Positions 7,325-15,472 of a stretch of DNA of 34,931 nt are shown here, in pieces. Within the stretch, counting starts at the first letter, position 1. Each line of letters starts with the position of its first letter. Origin of the DNA: an uncultured Bacteroidales bacterium. Lineage in GTDB: Bacteria > Bacteroidota > Bacteroidia > Bacteroidales > Bacteroidaceae. A program made the position numbers and the translations under genes. The stretch covers positions 1-34,931 of the forward strand of contig CACYOC010000029.1 of assembly GCA_902775975.1 (NCBI GenBank). The letters are read 5' to 3'. Under the pieces are notes generated by a model. It was not told the origin of the DNA and did no database searches. It saw only the letters and a list, made by a program, of their open reading frames with translations.

Positions 7325-8458
7325 TTACATGCGGACACCCAAGGAGGTGTAGATGAACCAGTCGTTCAGGTAGCCCTTGCTGCTGGAGTGGCTGAAGCGG
7401 ATGTTGTTGAACTGCCCATAGACATTGAGGAAACAGGGTCCGATGTTGTAGGTCAGCGACATGCGGGCGTCGAAGCTGACCGTCAGTCCGCTGTTGTAGG
7501 TCTCGTGACCCTGGGGAGTGACGTGCAACTTTCCGTAAAACCACTGGTCCCACGCCTCATTGGAGATATTCGGGTCCCAGAATTCGGGCTCCTCCATCAG
7601 CTGGGGAATGTTAGTGGAGTAGCCGTAAGCCCTCAGCTTGTTGACAAACGTCAGCATGGGCATGGCCATGATGTTGACCAACAGTCCGCGAACGGGTACC
7701 CAGTTATAGGCATAGCCCACTCCTGCACTGCCCTGCCAGAGCTTCACCTTGCCCACGCCACCCATCAGGAACACCATGTCGCCATTCACGTCGGAGGAGT
7801 AGTCGATGCGGGTGTAGTTGTACATAAATCCTGCCATCAGCGACCCTGCCGAACGCTTCTGGATGACCGACTGGTCGTAGGCTGCCGAATAGGAGAACTT
7901 CTTGCCGTTGAACATGTAGTATCCGTCGGCCATCACCGTCCTGATGCGGATAGGGTCGATGAGCACCACCTTGGTCCACGACTCCTTGCCATCCTCGGGA
8001 ATGATGTCGCTGTTGAGGTTGAAATTAGGCGTTTTGTTCTCAAAGTTATGAATGCGCACATTCACACCGTAGGCACCTCCCGTAGCACCGAAGGTCAGGT
8101 AGCCACCCTTGTCGCCGCCGACATTCGCCGTATAGCCGATGCCGTAGCCGCGATAGCCCACCCAAAATCCAAGATATTGCGATGGCGTGGTCTTCAGCTG
8201 CGGCTTGGCACTGTAGGGCACTCCCTCGATGTCGCCATGTGTCCGCATGCTGAGGATGGTCTGGTTGATGTTGCCCTTGACGATGAACTGCCAAGGGCGT
8301 TCCGGAGCATCGATATAACGACGGTCAACGCCTTTCACCGACATGGAGTCGAGCTTGCTGCCCACCTTCTTGAGCAGCGACAGCAAGCCGCTCTGTGCCG
8401 CAAGGGGACTGCAGAGGCACAGCAGCAGGACGAAGAGGGAACAGCGTTGACGTATCAT
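7325..8458 (-). CDS. DUF4421-like outer-membrane beta-barrel protein
   Basis: The 377-residue protein starts MIRQRCSLFVLLLCLCSPLAAQ, a clear Sec signal peptide with cleavage likely after AAQ. The mature part alternates short amphipathic strands rich in Gly, Tyr and Phe (for example YRGYGIGYTANVGGDKGGYLTFG), and ends in an aromatic strand, as outer-membrane barrels do. It resembles the DUF4421 family of Bacteroidota; its cargo or function is unknown. The frame is open seven codons further upstream to a TTG at 8479. That codon falls inside the -7 promoter element (8477-8484), so the ATG at 8458 is the defensible start. It stands alone, between tRNA-Pro and the efflux operon. Confidence 0.8.
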   Translation of the reverse strand: MIRQRCSLFVLLLCLCSPLAAQSGLLSLLKKVGSKLDSMSVKGVDRRYIDAPERPWQFIVKGNINQTILSMRTHGDIEGVPYSAKPQLKTTPSQYLGFWVGYRGYGIGYTANVGGDKGGYLTFGATGGAYGVNVRIHNFENKTPNFNLNSDIIPEDGKESWTKVVLIDPIRIRTVMADGYYMFNGKKFSYSAAYDQSVIQKRSAGSLMAGFMYNYTRIDYSSDVNGDMVFLMGGVGKVKLWQGSAGVGYAYNWVPVRGLLVNIMAMPMLTFVNKLRAYGYSTNIPQLMEEPEFWDPNISNEAWDQWFYGKLHVTPQGHETYNSGLTVSFDARMSLTYNIGPCFLNVYGQFNNIRFSHSSSKGYLNDWFIYTSLGVRM

Positions 8459-8476
8459 CTTTTTTTGATTGCGGTG

Positions 8477-8484
8477 CAAAGGTA
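8477..8484 (-). promoter_or_regulatory. -7 element of the DUF4421 gene promoter
   Basis: TACCTTTG followed by CACCG on the minus strand, 18 bp before the ATG. A TTTG lies 23 bp further upstream, slightly longer than the ideal spacing. It implies a very short leader. Confidence 0.75.
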
Positions 8485-8641
8485 CACATTTATTTTGGTT
8501 TATGGTGCAAATGCACCTGACATTTTTGACTCAGCGGTGAAAAGCCCGTCAGACTCCTCGTCATGCCCGTGCAAAGCGTAAAGATTGTTAAAACATAGTT
8601 AATCATAGATACATAATATGGTATGTGCGCGAGAAAATTTG

Positions 8642-8649
8642 TACCTTTG
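8642..8649 (+). promoter_or_regulatory. -7 element of the efflux operon promoter
   Basis: TACCTTTG followed by CACGG, 46 bp before the ATG of the adaptor gene. The -33 box is not clear. I see no convincing repressor operator around it. Confidence 0.75.
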
Positions 8650-8695
8650 CACGGCAAAAATTAAGAAGATTGTAAAAATAATATTGAATAATAGT

Positions 8696-9859
8696 ATGAA
8701 AATGAAGAAAATCATGACACTTGCAGCCATTGCTGCCATGTGTGTTTCTTGTGGCGGCGGCGGTGGTCGCCCCACATTCGGTGACAATGAGTATCCCGTG
8801 ACAGCTGCCGGCCAATCTACTGCCGACATGCAGACCGTGTATCCAGCCACTATCAAGGGTGTCCAGGACGTAGAGATTCGTCCGAAGGTGCAGGGTTTCC
8901 TGACGGGCATCAACGTCAAGGAGGGTCAGACGGTAAGTGCCGGACAGGTGCTGTTCGTCATTGACAACGAGACATATCAGGCACAGGTGCGCCAGGCACA
9001 GGCTGCCGTGAACGCTGCCCAGCAGCAGGTGAACACCGCCAAGCTGACATACGACAACGCACAGCAGTTACACCAGAACGGTGTGATTGGCGACTACGAG
9101 ATGCAGACGTCGAAGAACAACTACGAGACGGCTCAGGCACAGCTGGCACAAGGACAGGCTGCTTTGGCATCTGCCAAGGAGATGCTGAGCTACTGCTACG
9201 TGAAGAGTCCTGCCTCGGGTGTCGTGGGTACGCTGCCCTTCAAGAAGGGTGCGCTGGTAAGCGCCTCGAACGTGCTGACGACAGTTGCCAACATCTCGAC
9301 GATGGACGTCTATTTCTCCATCACCGAGAAGGAGGCTATGATTGTTTCACAGAAGGGCATCGCCTCGCTGCCTGCCGTCAAACTGCAACTGGCTGACGGT
9401 AGCATCTACGGTCAGGAGGGTCATGTGACGCGCATGAGCGGCGTCATCGACGAGGCTACCGGCTCGGTACAGCTCATCGCCACCTTTGCCAACCCTGAGA
9501 AGAAGCTGACGAGCGGTGCTACGGGCAACATCATCATTCCGCGCCAGAACACCAACGCCATCATCATTCCGCAGTCTTGCGTCACGGAGGTGCAGAACAA
9601 GAAGTTCGTCTATACCGTCGGCAAGGACAACAAGGTGAAATACACCGAGATTCAGGTAGATCCGCAGAACGACGGTAACAACTTCGTGGTGACCGGCGGT
9701 CTGAACGTTGGTGATAAATACGTAACCAACGGCATCACCAAGCTGAGCGACGGCATGGAGATTGTGCCCATCACACCGGAGCGCTACCAGCAGAAAATCG
9801 ACGAGCAGGCCAAAGCCATGAGCGCTGGCGACATCGTCGATGCGATGAAGAAGAAATAA
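8696..9859 (+). CDS. RND efflux membrane-fusion (periplasmic adaptor) lipoprotein, AcrA/MexA family
   Basis: This protein bridges the inner-membrane RND pump and the outer-membrane factor. From the ATG at 8696 it has 387 residues: a lipoprotein signal ending in CVSC (lipidated C19), a lipoyl/barrel-sandwich domain (VEIRPKVQGFLTGINVKEGQTV...VLFVID), and an Ala/Gln-rich alpha-helical hairpin. The second lipoyl half (VKSPASGVVGTL), beta-barrel and membrane-proximal domains follow. The open frame extends upstream to 8618, but that start lies before the -7 element at 8642-8649, so 8696 is chosen. It is first in a three-gene operon. The repeat 9857-9898 starts at its stop codon. Confidence 0.93.
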   Translation: MKMKKIMTLAAIAAMCVSCGGGGGRPTFGDNEYPVTAAGQSTADMQTVYPATIKGVQDVEIRPKVQGFLTGINVKEGQTVSAGQVLFVIDNETYQAQVRQAQAAVNAAQQQVNTAKLTYDNAQQLHQNGVIGDYEMQTSKNNYETAQAQLAQGQAALASAKEMLSYCYVKSPASGVVGTLPFKKGALVSASNVLTTVANISTMDVYFSITEKEAMIVSQKGIASLPAVKLQLADGSIYGQEGHVTRMSGVIDEATGSVQLIATFANPEKKLTSGATGNIIIPRQNTNAIIIPQSCVTEVQNKKFVYTVGKDNKVKYTEIQVDPQNDGNNFVVTGGLNVGDKYVTNGITKLSDGMEIVPITPERYQQKIDEQAKAMSAGDIVDAMKKK

Positions 9860-9898
9860 ATTGTAAATAGTAAATAGTAAATTGTCAAATAGTAAATT
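9857..9898. repeat. AGTAAAT repeat starting at the adaptor-gene stop codon
   Basis: The TAA stop codon merges into ATTGTAAATAG and further GTAAAT units that fill the 42-bp gap to the pump gene. The junction TAAATTGTAAAT is the same as at the porW stop codon. Confidence 0.8.
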
Positions 9899-9901
9899 AG
9901 T

Positions 9902-12900
9902 ATGACTTTTACAACATTCATAAAACGCCCGGTACTCTCGACGGTGATATCTATTCTCACCGTGCTGCTGGGTTTCATCGGACTGGTGTCGCTGCCTATT
10001 GAGCAGTACCCGAACATCGCACCGCCGACGGTAGCCATCTGGACGAGCTACCCGGGAGCCGACGCCGAGACTGTTAAGAACTCCGTCATCACCCCGCTGG
10101 AGGAGAGTATCAACGGTGTGGAGGGCATGGACTATATCACCTCTACGGCTTCGACAGGTTCGGCGCAAATCAGCGTCCTGTTCCGTCAGGGTGCCAACCC
10201 CGATATGTGTGCCGTGAACGTGCAGAACCGCGTCTCGCAGGCTGCAGCCCTGCTGCCCGCCGAGGTCAACCAGATAGGTGTCACCGTGACGAAGCGACAG
10301 ACGTCGCAGGTCATCATGTACACAATCACGTCTGACGGACGCTACGACGACGAGTTCCTGACGAACTATGCCAACATCAACATCGTGCCTGCCATCAAGC
10401 GTATTCAGGGCGTGGGTGATGTCATGTCACCAGGTCTGAAAACCTACTCTATGCGTATCTGGCTGAAGCCGGACGTCATGCAGCAGCACAACCTGATGCC
10501 AAGTGACATTGCCGGTGTGCTGGCAGAGCAGAACATCGAGGCTGCCCCCGGAACTTTCGGTGAACGGTCAGACGTGGCTTACGAATACGCCATGCGCTAT
10601 ACCGGTCGTCTGAAATCGCCTGAAGAGTTCGGCAACATCATCATCAAGAGTGATAATGACGGACAGACGCTGAAACTGAAGGACGTCGCCAAGATAGAAC
10701 TGGGCGGTCAGCAGTACACGGTGTCGATGAAGAACAACAACATCCCGTCGGTCATGGGTATGGTGCAGCAGATTGCCGGCTCCAACGCCAACGAGATTGC
10801 CAAGCAGGTGAAGGCCGAACTGGAGGAACAGGCGAAGTCGTTCCCGCCGGGCATGATGTATAAAATCAACTACGACGTTACAGAATTCCTGTATGCCTCT
10901 ATTGAGGAGGTGGTGTTCACACTGGTGTTCACGCTGATTCTGGTGTTCATCGTGATTTACATCTTCCTGCAGGACTGGCGCTCGACGCTCATCCCGCTGA
11001 TTGCCGTCCCCGTGTCGTTGATAGGTACCTTCTTCTTCCTGTCCGTCTTCGGATTCTCCATCAACCTGCTGACGCTGTCGGCACTGCTGCTGGCTATCGC
11101 CATCGTGGTCGATGACGCCATCGTGGTGGTAGAGGCTGTTCACGCCAAGCTGGACCAGGGCTACAAGTCGTCGCTGACGGCGTCCATCGATGCCATGAAC
11201 GAGATTTCGGGAGCCATCATCTCCATCACGCTGGTCATGGCGTCGGTGTTCATCCCCGTGTCGTTCATCGGAGGCACCAGCGGTACGTTCTACCGTGAGT
11301 TCGGTGTCACCATGGCAGTCAGCATCTTCATCTCGGCACTGAACGCCCTGACGCTGTCACCCGCCCTATGCGCCATCTTCCTGAAGCCGCACGACAAGGA
11401 CGGTCACGAGAAGAAGATGTCGGCCATCGACCGCTTCCACGCATCGTTCAACACCGCCTTCAACGCCACCACAGCGAAATATAAGGGTATCGTAGAAAAA
11501 CTGGTACACAAACCGCTGACCATCATTGCATCGGTCGTCATCGGAATCGCCGTGATGGTCGTGCTGATGGCTACCACCAAGACGGGTCTTGTACCCGACG
11601 AGGACACGGGTACGGTGTTCTGTACCGTTTCCATGCCCCCTGCTACCTCGGTAGAGCGCACGAAGAAGGTAATTGCCGAAATTGACAGCATCCTCGGTGC
11701 CGACCCCGCCATTCAGAGCCGTGAGCAGATTCAGGGCTACAACTTCATCGCCGGCTCGGGTTCCGACCAGGCAACGTTCATCATCAAGCTGAAGCCCTTC
11801 TCGGAGCGTCAGAAAGGATTCTTCTGGAAACTCAGCGGACTGTGGCAAGGCGACGGCATCTACCGTTTCTTCATCAATCCTTGGGAATCGACGGGTGTGC
11901 TGGCACAGATATACCTCAAGACGGCACACATCAAGGACGCGCAGATTATCGCCTTTGCACCGCCTATGATTCCTGGCTTCTCTGCCAACAGCGGTATCTC
12001 GCTGGTCATGCAGGACCGCACCGGTGGCGACCTTAACAAGTTCTTCGGTATCGTCAAGGACTATCTGGCCGAGCTGAACAAGCGTCCGGAGTTCCAGATG
12101 GCCATGACATCCTATAACCCGAACTATCCGCAATACATGCTGCACGTCGATGTGGCGAAGTGTAAGAAGGTGGGTATCTCGCCTGCCACGGTGCTCAGCA
12201 CACTACAGGGATACTACGGCGGACTGTATGCCTCGAACTTCAACAGCTACGGTAAACTGTACCGCGTCATGATTCAGGGAACTCCTGAGTCGCGCATGAC
12301 ACCGGAATCGCTGAACAGCATCTATGTCCGCACACCGGCAGGCATGTCGCCTGTGCAGGAATTCTGCCGCATGGAGCGTGTCTATGGTCCTGCCAACATC
12401 AACCGCTTTAACCTGTTTACGTCTATCAACGTGACGGCAACGGTAGCCAACGGCTACTCCACCGGTGAGGCACTGAAGGCTGCCAGGGAGGTTGCTGGCG
12501 AAATGCTGCCGCAGGGCTACACCTACGACTACCAGGGTCTGACACGTGAGGAGGCGAAGGCGTCGAACACCACGGGCATCATCTTCACCCTGTGCTTCAT
12601 CTTCATCTACCTCATCCTCTCGGCACAGTACGAGTCGTACATCCTGCCGCTGGCCGTGGTACTCTCAGTACCCTTCGGACTGGCAGGCTGTTTCCTCTTC
12701 ACCATGCTCTTCGGACATGCCAACGATATCTACATGCAGATATCGCTCATCATGCTGATTGGTCTGCTGGCAAAGAACGCCATCCTCATCGTGCAGTTCG
12801 CACTGGAACGCCGCGAAACGGGTATGGCCATCACCTGGTCGGCAGTGCTGGGTGCCGCTGCCCGTCTGCGTCCTATCCTGATGACGTCACTGGCTATGGT

Positions 12901-13159
12901 CATCGGTCTGCTGCCCATGATGTTCGCATCGGGCGTAGGCAAGAACGGTAACCAGACGCTGGGTGCTGCTGCCGTGGGCGGCATGCTCATCGGTACGCTC
13001 CTGCAGATCTTCGTCGTACCCTCGCTGTTCGTCATCTTCCAGTCACTGCAGGAGAAGATACGTCCTATGAAGTTTGAGGACGAGGAGAACGAGGAGGTGG
13101 CTGCCGAACTGGCACAGTACTCACACGCCGAACCCGTCACTTATGAACCTGAGAAGTAA
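9902..13159 (+). CDS. RND efflux pump, HAE1 family (AcrB/MexB-like)
   Basis: An inner-membrane proton-driven transporter that captures hydrophobic compounds from the periplasm and outer leaflet. The 1085 residues show the family's two-fold plan: an N-terminal helix at FIKRPVLSTVISILTVLLG, two large periplasmic loops and twelve predicted membrane helices. The proton-relay pair D404/D405 lies in VVDDAIVVVE and K958 in LLAKNAILI. The tail after the last helix is acidic. Length is slightly above AcrB (1049). It lies between the adaptor gene (42 bp) and the outer-membrane factor gene (6 bp), so the three form one operon. Drug range cannot be told from sequence. Confidence 0.95.
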   Translation: MTFTTFIKRPVLSTVISILTVLLGFIGLVSLPIEQYPNIAPPTVAIWTSYPGADAETVKNSVITPLEESINGVEGMDYITSTASTGSAQISVLFRQGANPDMCAVNVQNRVSQAAALLPAEVNQIGVTVTKRQTSQVIMYTITSDGRYDDEFLTNYANINIVPAIKRIQGVGDVMSPGLKTYSMRIWLKPDVMQQHNLMPSDIAGVLAEQNIEAAPGTFGERSDVAYEYAMRYTGRLKSPEEFGNIIIKSDNDGQTLKLKDVAKIELGGQQYTVSMKNNNIPSVMGMVQQIAGSNANEIAKQVKAELEEQAKSFPPGMMYKINYDVTEFLYASIEEVVFTLVFTLILVFIVIYIFLQDWRSTLIPLIAVPVSLIGTFFFLSVFGFSINLLTLSALLLAIAIVVDDAIVVVEAVHAKLDQGYKSSLTASIDAMNEISGAIISITLVMASVFIPVSFIGGTSGTFYREFGVTMAVSIFISALNALTLSPALCAIFLKPHDKDGHEKKMSAIDRFHASFNTAFNATTAKYKGIVEKLVHKPLTIIASVVIGIAVMVVLMATTKTGLVPDEDTGTVFCTVSMPPATSVERTKKVIAEIDSILGADPAIQSREQIQGYNFIAGSGSDQATFIIKLKPFSERQKGFFWKLSGLWQGDGIYRFFINPWESTGVLAQIYLKTAHIKDAQIIAFAPPMIPGFSANSGISLVMQDRTGGDLNKFFGIVKDYLAELNKRPEFQMAMTSYNPNYPQYMLHVDVAKCKKVGISPATVLSTLQGYYGGLYASNFNSYGKLYRVMIQGTPESRMTPESLNSIYVRTPAGMSPVQEFCRMERVYGPANINRFNLFTSINVTATVANGYSTGEALKAAREVAGEMLPQGYTYDYQGLTREEAKASNTTGIIFTLCFIFIYLILSAQYESYILPLAVVLSVPFGLAGCFLFTMLFGHANDIYMQISLIMLIGLLAKNAILIVQFALERRETGMAITWSAVLGAAARLRPILMTSLAMVIGLLPMMFASGVGKNGNQTLGAAAVGGMLIGTLLQIFVVPSLFVIFQSLQEKIRPMKFEDEENEEVAAELAQYSHAEPVTYEPEK

Positions 13160-13165
13160 AAAGCT

Positions 13166-14563
13166 ATGAAGAAAATCATGATATTTGCCACCGCAGCACT
13201 GCTCATGAGCAGCTGCGGACTATACAATAAGTACGAGCGACCGGACAACGTCAACACCAGCGGACTCATCCGCGACGCAGTGGTTGACGGCGACACACTG
13301 GCTGTGGCTCCACAGGATACAGCGTCGTTCGGAAACCTGCCGTGGCGCAGCGTATTCACCGACCCTCAGCTGCAGAGCCTCATCGAGCAGGGACTGCAAA
13401 AGAACACCAACCTGCTGAACGCTGCCCTCACGGTAAAGATGTATGAGAGCATCCTGATGGCATCAAAACTGGCTTTCCTGCCTGCTATCCAGATAGGAAG
13501 TACACAGCCTATGGGCTCGCTCAGTACGCTCTATACCGACCCGTCAGTGAAGACCAAGAGCTATTCCATACCGGTAGCAGCATCGTGGACGCTGGACCTC
13601 TTCGGCAACATCCTGTCGAAGAAGCGTTCTACACAGATGAAACTGTTAGGATACAAGGACTACCAGATGGCAGTGCGCGCACAGGTCATCGGTGGCATTG
13701 CCAATGCGTACTACACGCTGCTGATGCTCGATGAACAGCTGCGCATCGTCAACGAGATGTCGGTCATGGCGAAAGAGACATGGGAGATGATGAAACTGCA
13801 GCACCAGCTGGGACGCATGCGCTCGACCAGCGTGCAGAGTGCAGAGGCTGCCTACCTGTCAACGCTGACACAGGCTAACGACTTCCGCCGACAGATACGC
13901 TCGACGGAGAATGCCCTGTCGCTGCTCATCGGACAGGCTGGACAGCAGATTCCACGCAGCACACTGCACGAGCAGTCGCTGCCTACCGAGTTCTCGACAG
14001 GCGTAGGAGTAGCACTGCTGCAGAACCGCCCCGACGTACACAACGCCGAGATGAATCTGGCAGCATGCTTCCACGACGTGCAGACGGCACGCTCGCAGTT
14101 CTACCCCACCATCACCATCGGAGCGTCGCTGGCCTTCACCAACCAGAACGGCACCTTTAATCCGGGAAAATGGCTGGGAACACTCTTTGGCAATTTGACA
14201 CAGCCCATCTTTATGCGCGGTGCCCTGGTGGCTAACCTGAAAGTCTCCAAGCTGCAGTACGAACAGGCATTCAACAACTGGCAGAACGCCATCCTCAAGG
14301 CTGGCAATGAGGTCAGCAACGCCCTCGTCAACTATAACGGCTACAACGCCAACGCCATATTAGAGGCGCAGCGTGTGGAGGTGCTTACCAAGAACGTCGA
14401 GGACACCCGTGCCCTGTATAAGAGCAGCGGCTCCAGCTATCTGGAGGTGCTCACCGCCCAACAGCAACTGCTCACCGCACAGCTGAACAAGGCTGCTGCC
14501 GAATTCAACAAAATGCAGACCGTCGTGTCGCTATATACCGCTCTCGGCGGAGGAGGGAAGTGA
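13166..14563 (+). CDS. outer-membrane efflux lipoprotein, TolC/NodT (OprM-like) family
   Basis: The outer-membrane channel of the tripartite pump. The 465-residue protein has a lipoprotein signal MKKIMIFATAALLMSSC with C17 as the lipidated residue. It then has the two tandem outer-membrane-efflux repeats with typical phrases such as WTLDLFGNI, LLIGQAGQQIP and LLQNRPDVHNAEMNLAA, and long Ala/Gln-rich helices that form the periplasmic tunnel. It ends the operon, 6 bp after the pump gene. The stop codon TGA runs straight into GAGTTGAGAG and then a palindromic element. Confidence 0.93.
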   Translation: MKKIMIFATAALLMSSCGLYNKYERPDNVNTSGLIRDAVVDGDTLAVAPQDTASFGNLPWRSVFTDPQLQSLIEQGLQKNTNLLNAALTVKMYESILMASKLAFLPAIQIGSTQPMGSLSTLYTDPSVKTKSYSIPVAASWTLDLFGNILSKKRSTQMKLLGYKDYQMAVRAQVIGGIANAYYTLLMLDEQLRIVNEMSVMAKETWEMMKLQHQLGRMRSTSVQSAEAAYLSTLTQANDFRRQIRSTENALSLLIGQAGQQIPRSTLHEQSLPTEFSTGVGVALLQNRPDVHNAEMNLAACFHDVQTARSQFYPTITIGASLAFTNQNGTFNPGKWLGTLFGNLTQPIFMRGALVANLKVSKLQYEQAFNNWQNAILKAGNEVSNALVNYNGYNANAILEAQRVEVLTKNVEDTRALYKSSGSSYLEVLTAQQQLLTAQLNKAAAEFNKMQTVVSLYTALGGGGK

Positions 14564-14660
14564 GAGTTGAGAGGGAGACCCACCCCTGCCCTCCCTGTGA
14601 GGGAGGGGGAGGTTAGTTTAAAGTTTAAAGTTTAAAGTCAGTTTAGAGTTGAGAGTAATA
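14564..14660 (+). repeat. composite spacer: GAGTTGAGAG, palindromic element, TTTAAAG repeats
   Basis: Directly after the TGA stop comes GAGTTGAGAG. Next is a palindromic element copy (14576-14616: AGACCCACCCC, hairpin CCTCCCTGTGAGGGAGG, GGAGGTTAG). Four AGTTTAA units and GTTTAGAGTTGAGAG (14641-14655) follow. The same parts occur downstream of aroA on the other strand. The hairpin may end the efflux transcript, but there is no proper T tract. Confidence 0.8.
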
Positions 14661-14665
14661 AAATT

Positions 14666-15454
14666 ATGGCAAGCGAAATAAGTCCTAAAGCTGAAATATC
14701 GCCCAAGGCGAAAATCGGCAACAACTGTAAGATTTTCCCCTTCGTCTATATCGAGGACGACGTGGAAATTGGCGACAACTGCGTCATCATGCCTTTCGTG
14801 AGTATCCTCAACGGAGCACGCATCGGCAACAGCAACAAAATCCATCAAGGTACCGTCATCGCCGCACTGCCACAGGATTTCAACTACCGTGGCGAGAAGT
14901 CGTATGTACGCATCGGCAACAACAACGTCATCCGCGAAAACGTAGTTATCAACCGTGGTACGTATCGCGACGGAGCAACTGTTATCGGTGACAACAACTT
15001 CCTGCTGGAAGGTACACACATCAGCCACGACACCGTCGTGGGAAGAAACTGTGTCTTCGGAAACGGCGTGGAGGTTGCCGGCGACTGCGTCATCGGCAAT
15101 GGCGTCATCTTCTCGACGGGAGCCATCCAGAACGCCAACACCCGTGCTGGAGACTTGTCGCTCATCCAGGCGGGATGTGCCTTCTCGCACGACGTACCAC
15201 CCTACATCATCGCCGGTGGAACACCTATGGAATACGGAGGTCCCAACACCACCATCCTGAATCTGGCAAAGATTGACACAAAGGTGCAGAAGCACATTGC
15301 CAGCGCCTACCGACTGCTCTTCCACGGAAAGACCAGCGTGGAGGATGTCATCAAGCAGATTCGCGACCAGGTGCCCGACGGACCAGAAATCCAGAATATC
15401 ATCACGTTCTTGCAAGGCACAAAACGTGGTATCATGTGTAAACAAACAGCATAA
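14666..15454 (+). CDS. LpxA-like left-handed beta-helix acyltransferase (divergent)
   Basis: LpxA proteins move a hydroxyacyl chain from ACP to UDP-GlcNAc in lipid A synthesis. The 262-residue protein has about ten hexapeptide coils (for example ISPKAEISPKAKIGNNCKI), the HISHD motif holding the catalytic histidine (E. coli H125), and DVPPYIIAGGTP before a C-terminal helical region. Against E. coli LpxA recalled from memory, LAGH (H144) is here VAGD, AVHQF (H160) is AIQNA, and the Arg pair near 204 is absent. No lpxC or fabZ is nearby, unlike the usual lipid A gene set. It may be a second, specialised acyltransferase rather than LpxA itself. It lies 18 bp before korA and is probably cotranscribed. 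Confidence 0.75.
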   Translation: MASEISPKAEISPKAKIGNNCKIFPFVYIEDDVEIGDNCVIMPFVSILNGARIGNSNKIHQGTVIAALPQDFNYRGEKSYVRIGNNNVIRENVVINRGTYRDGATVIGDNNFLLEGTHISHDTVVGRNCVFGNGVEVAGDCVIGNGVIFSTGAIQNANTRAGDLSLIQAGCAFSHDVPPYIIAGGTPMEYGGPNTTILNLAKIDTKVQKHIASAYRLLFHGKTSVEDVIKQIRDQVPDGPEIQNIITFLQGTKRGIMCKQTA

Positions 15455-15472
15455 ATCATATTATACTATTCT

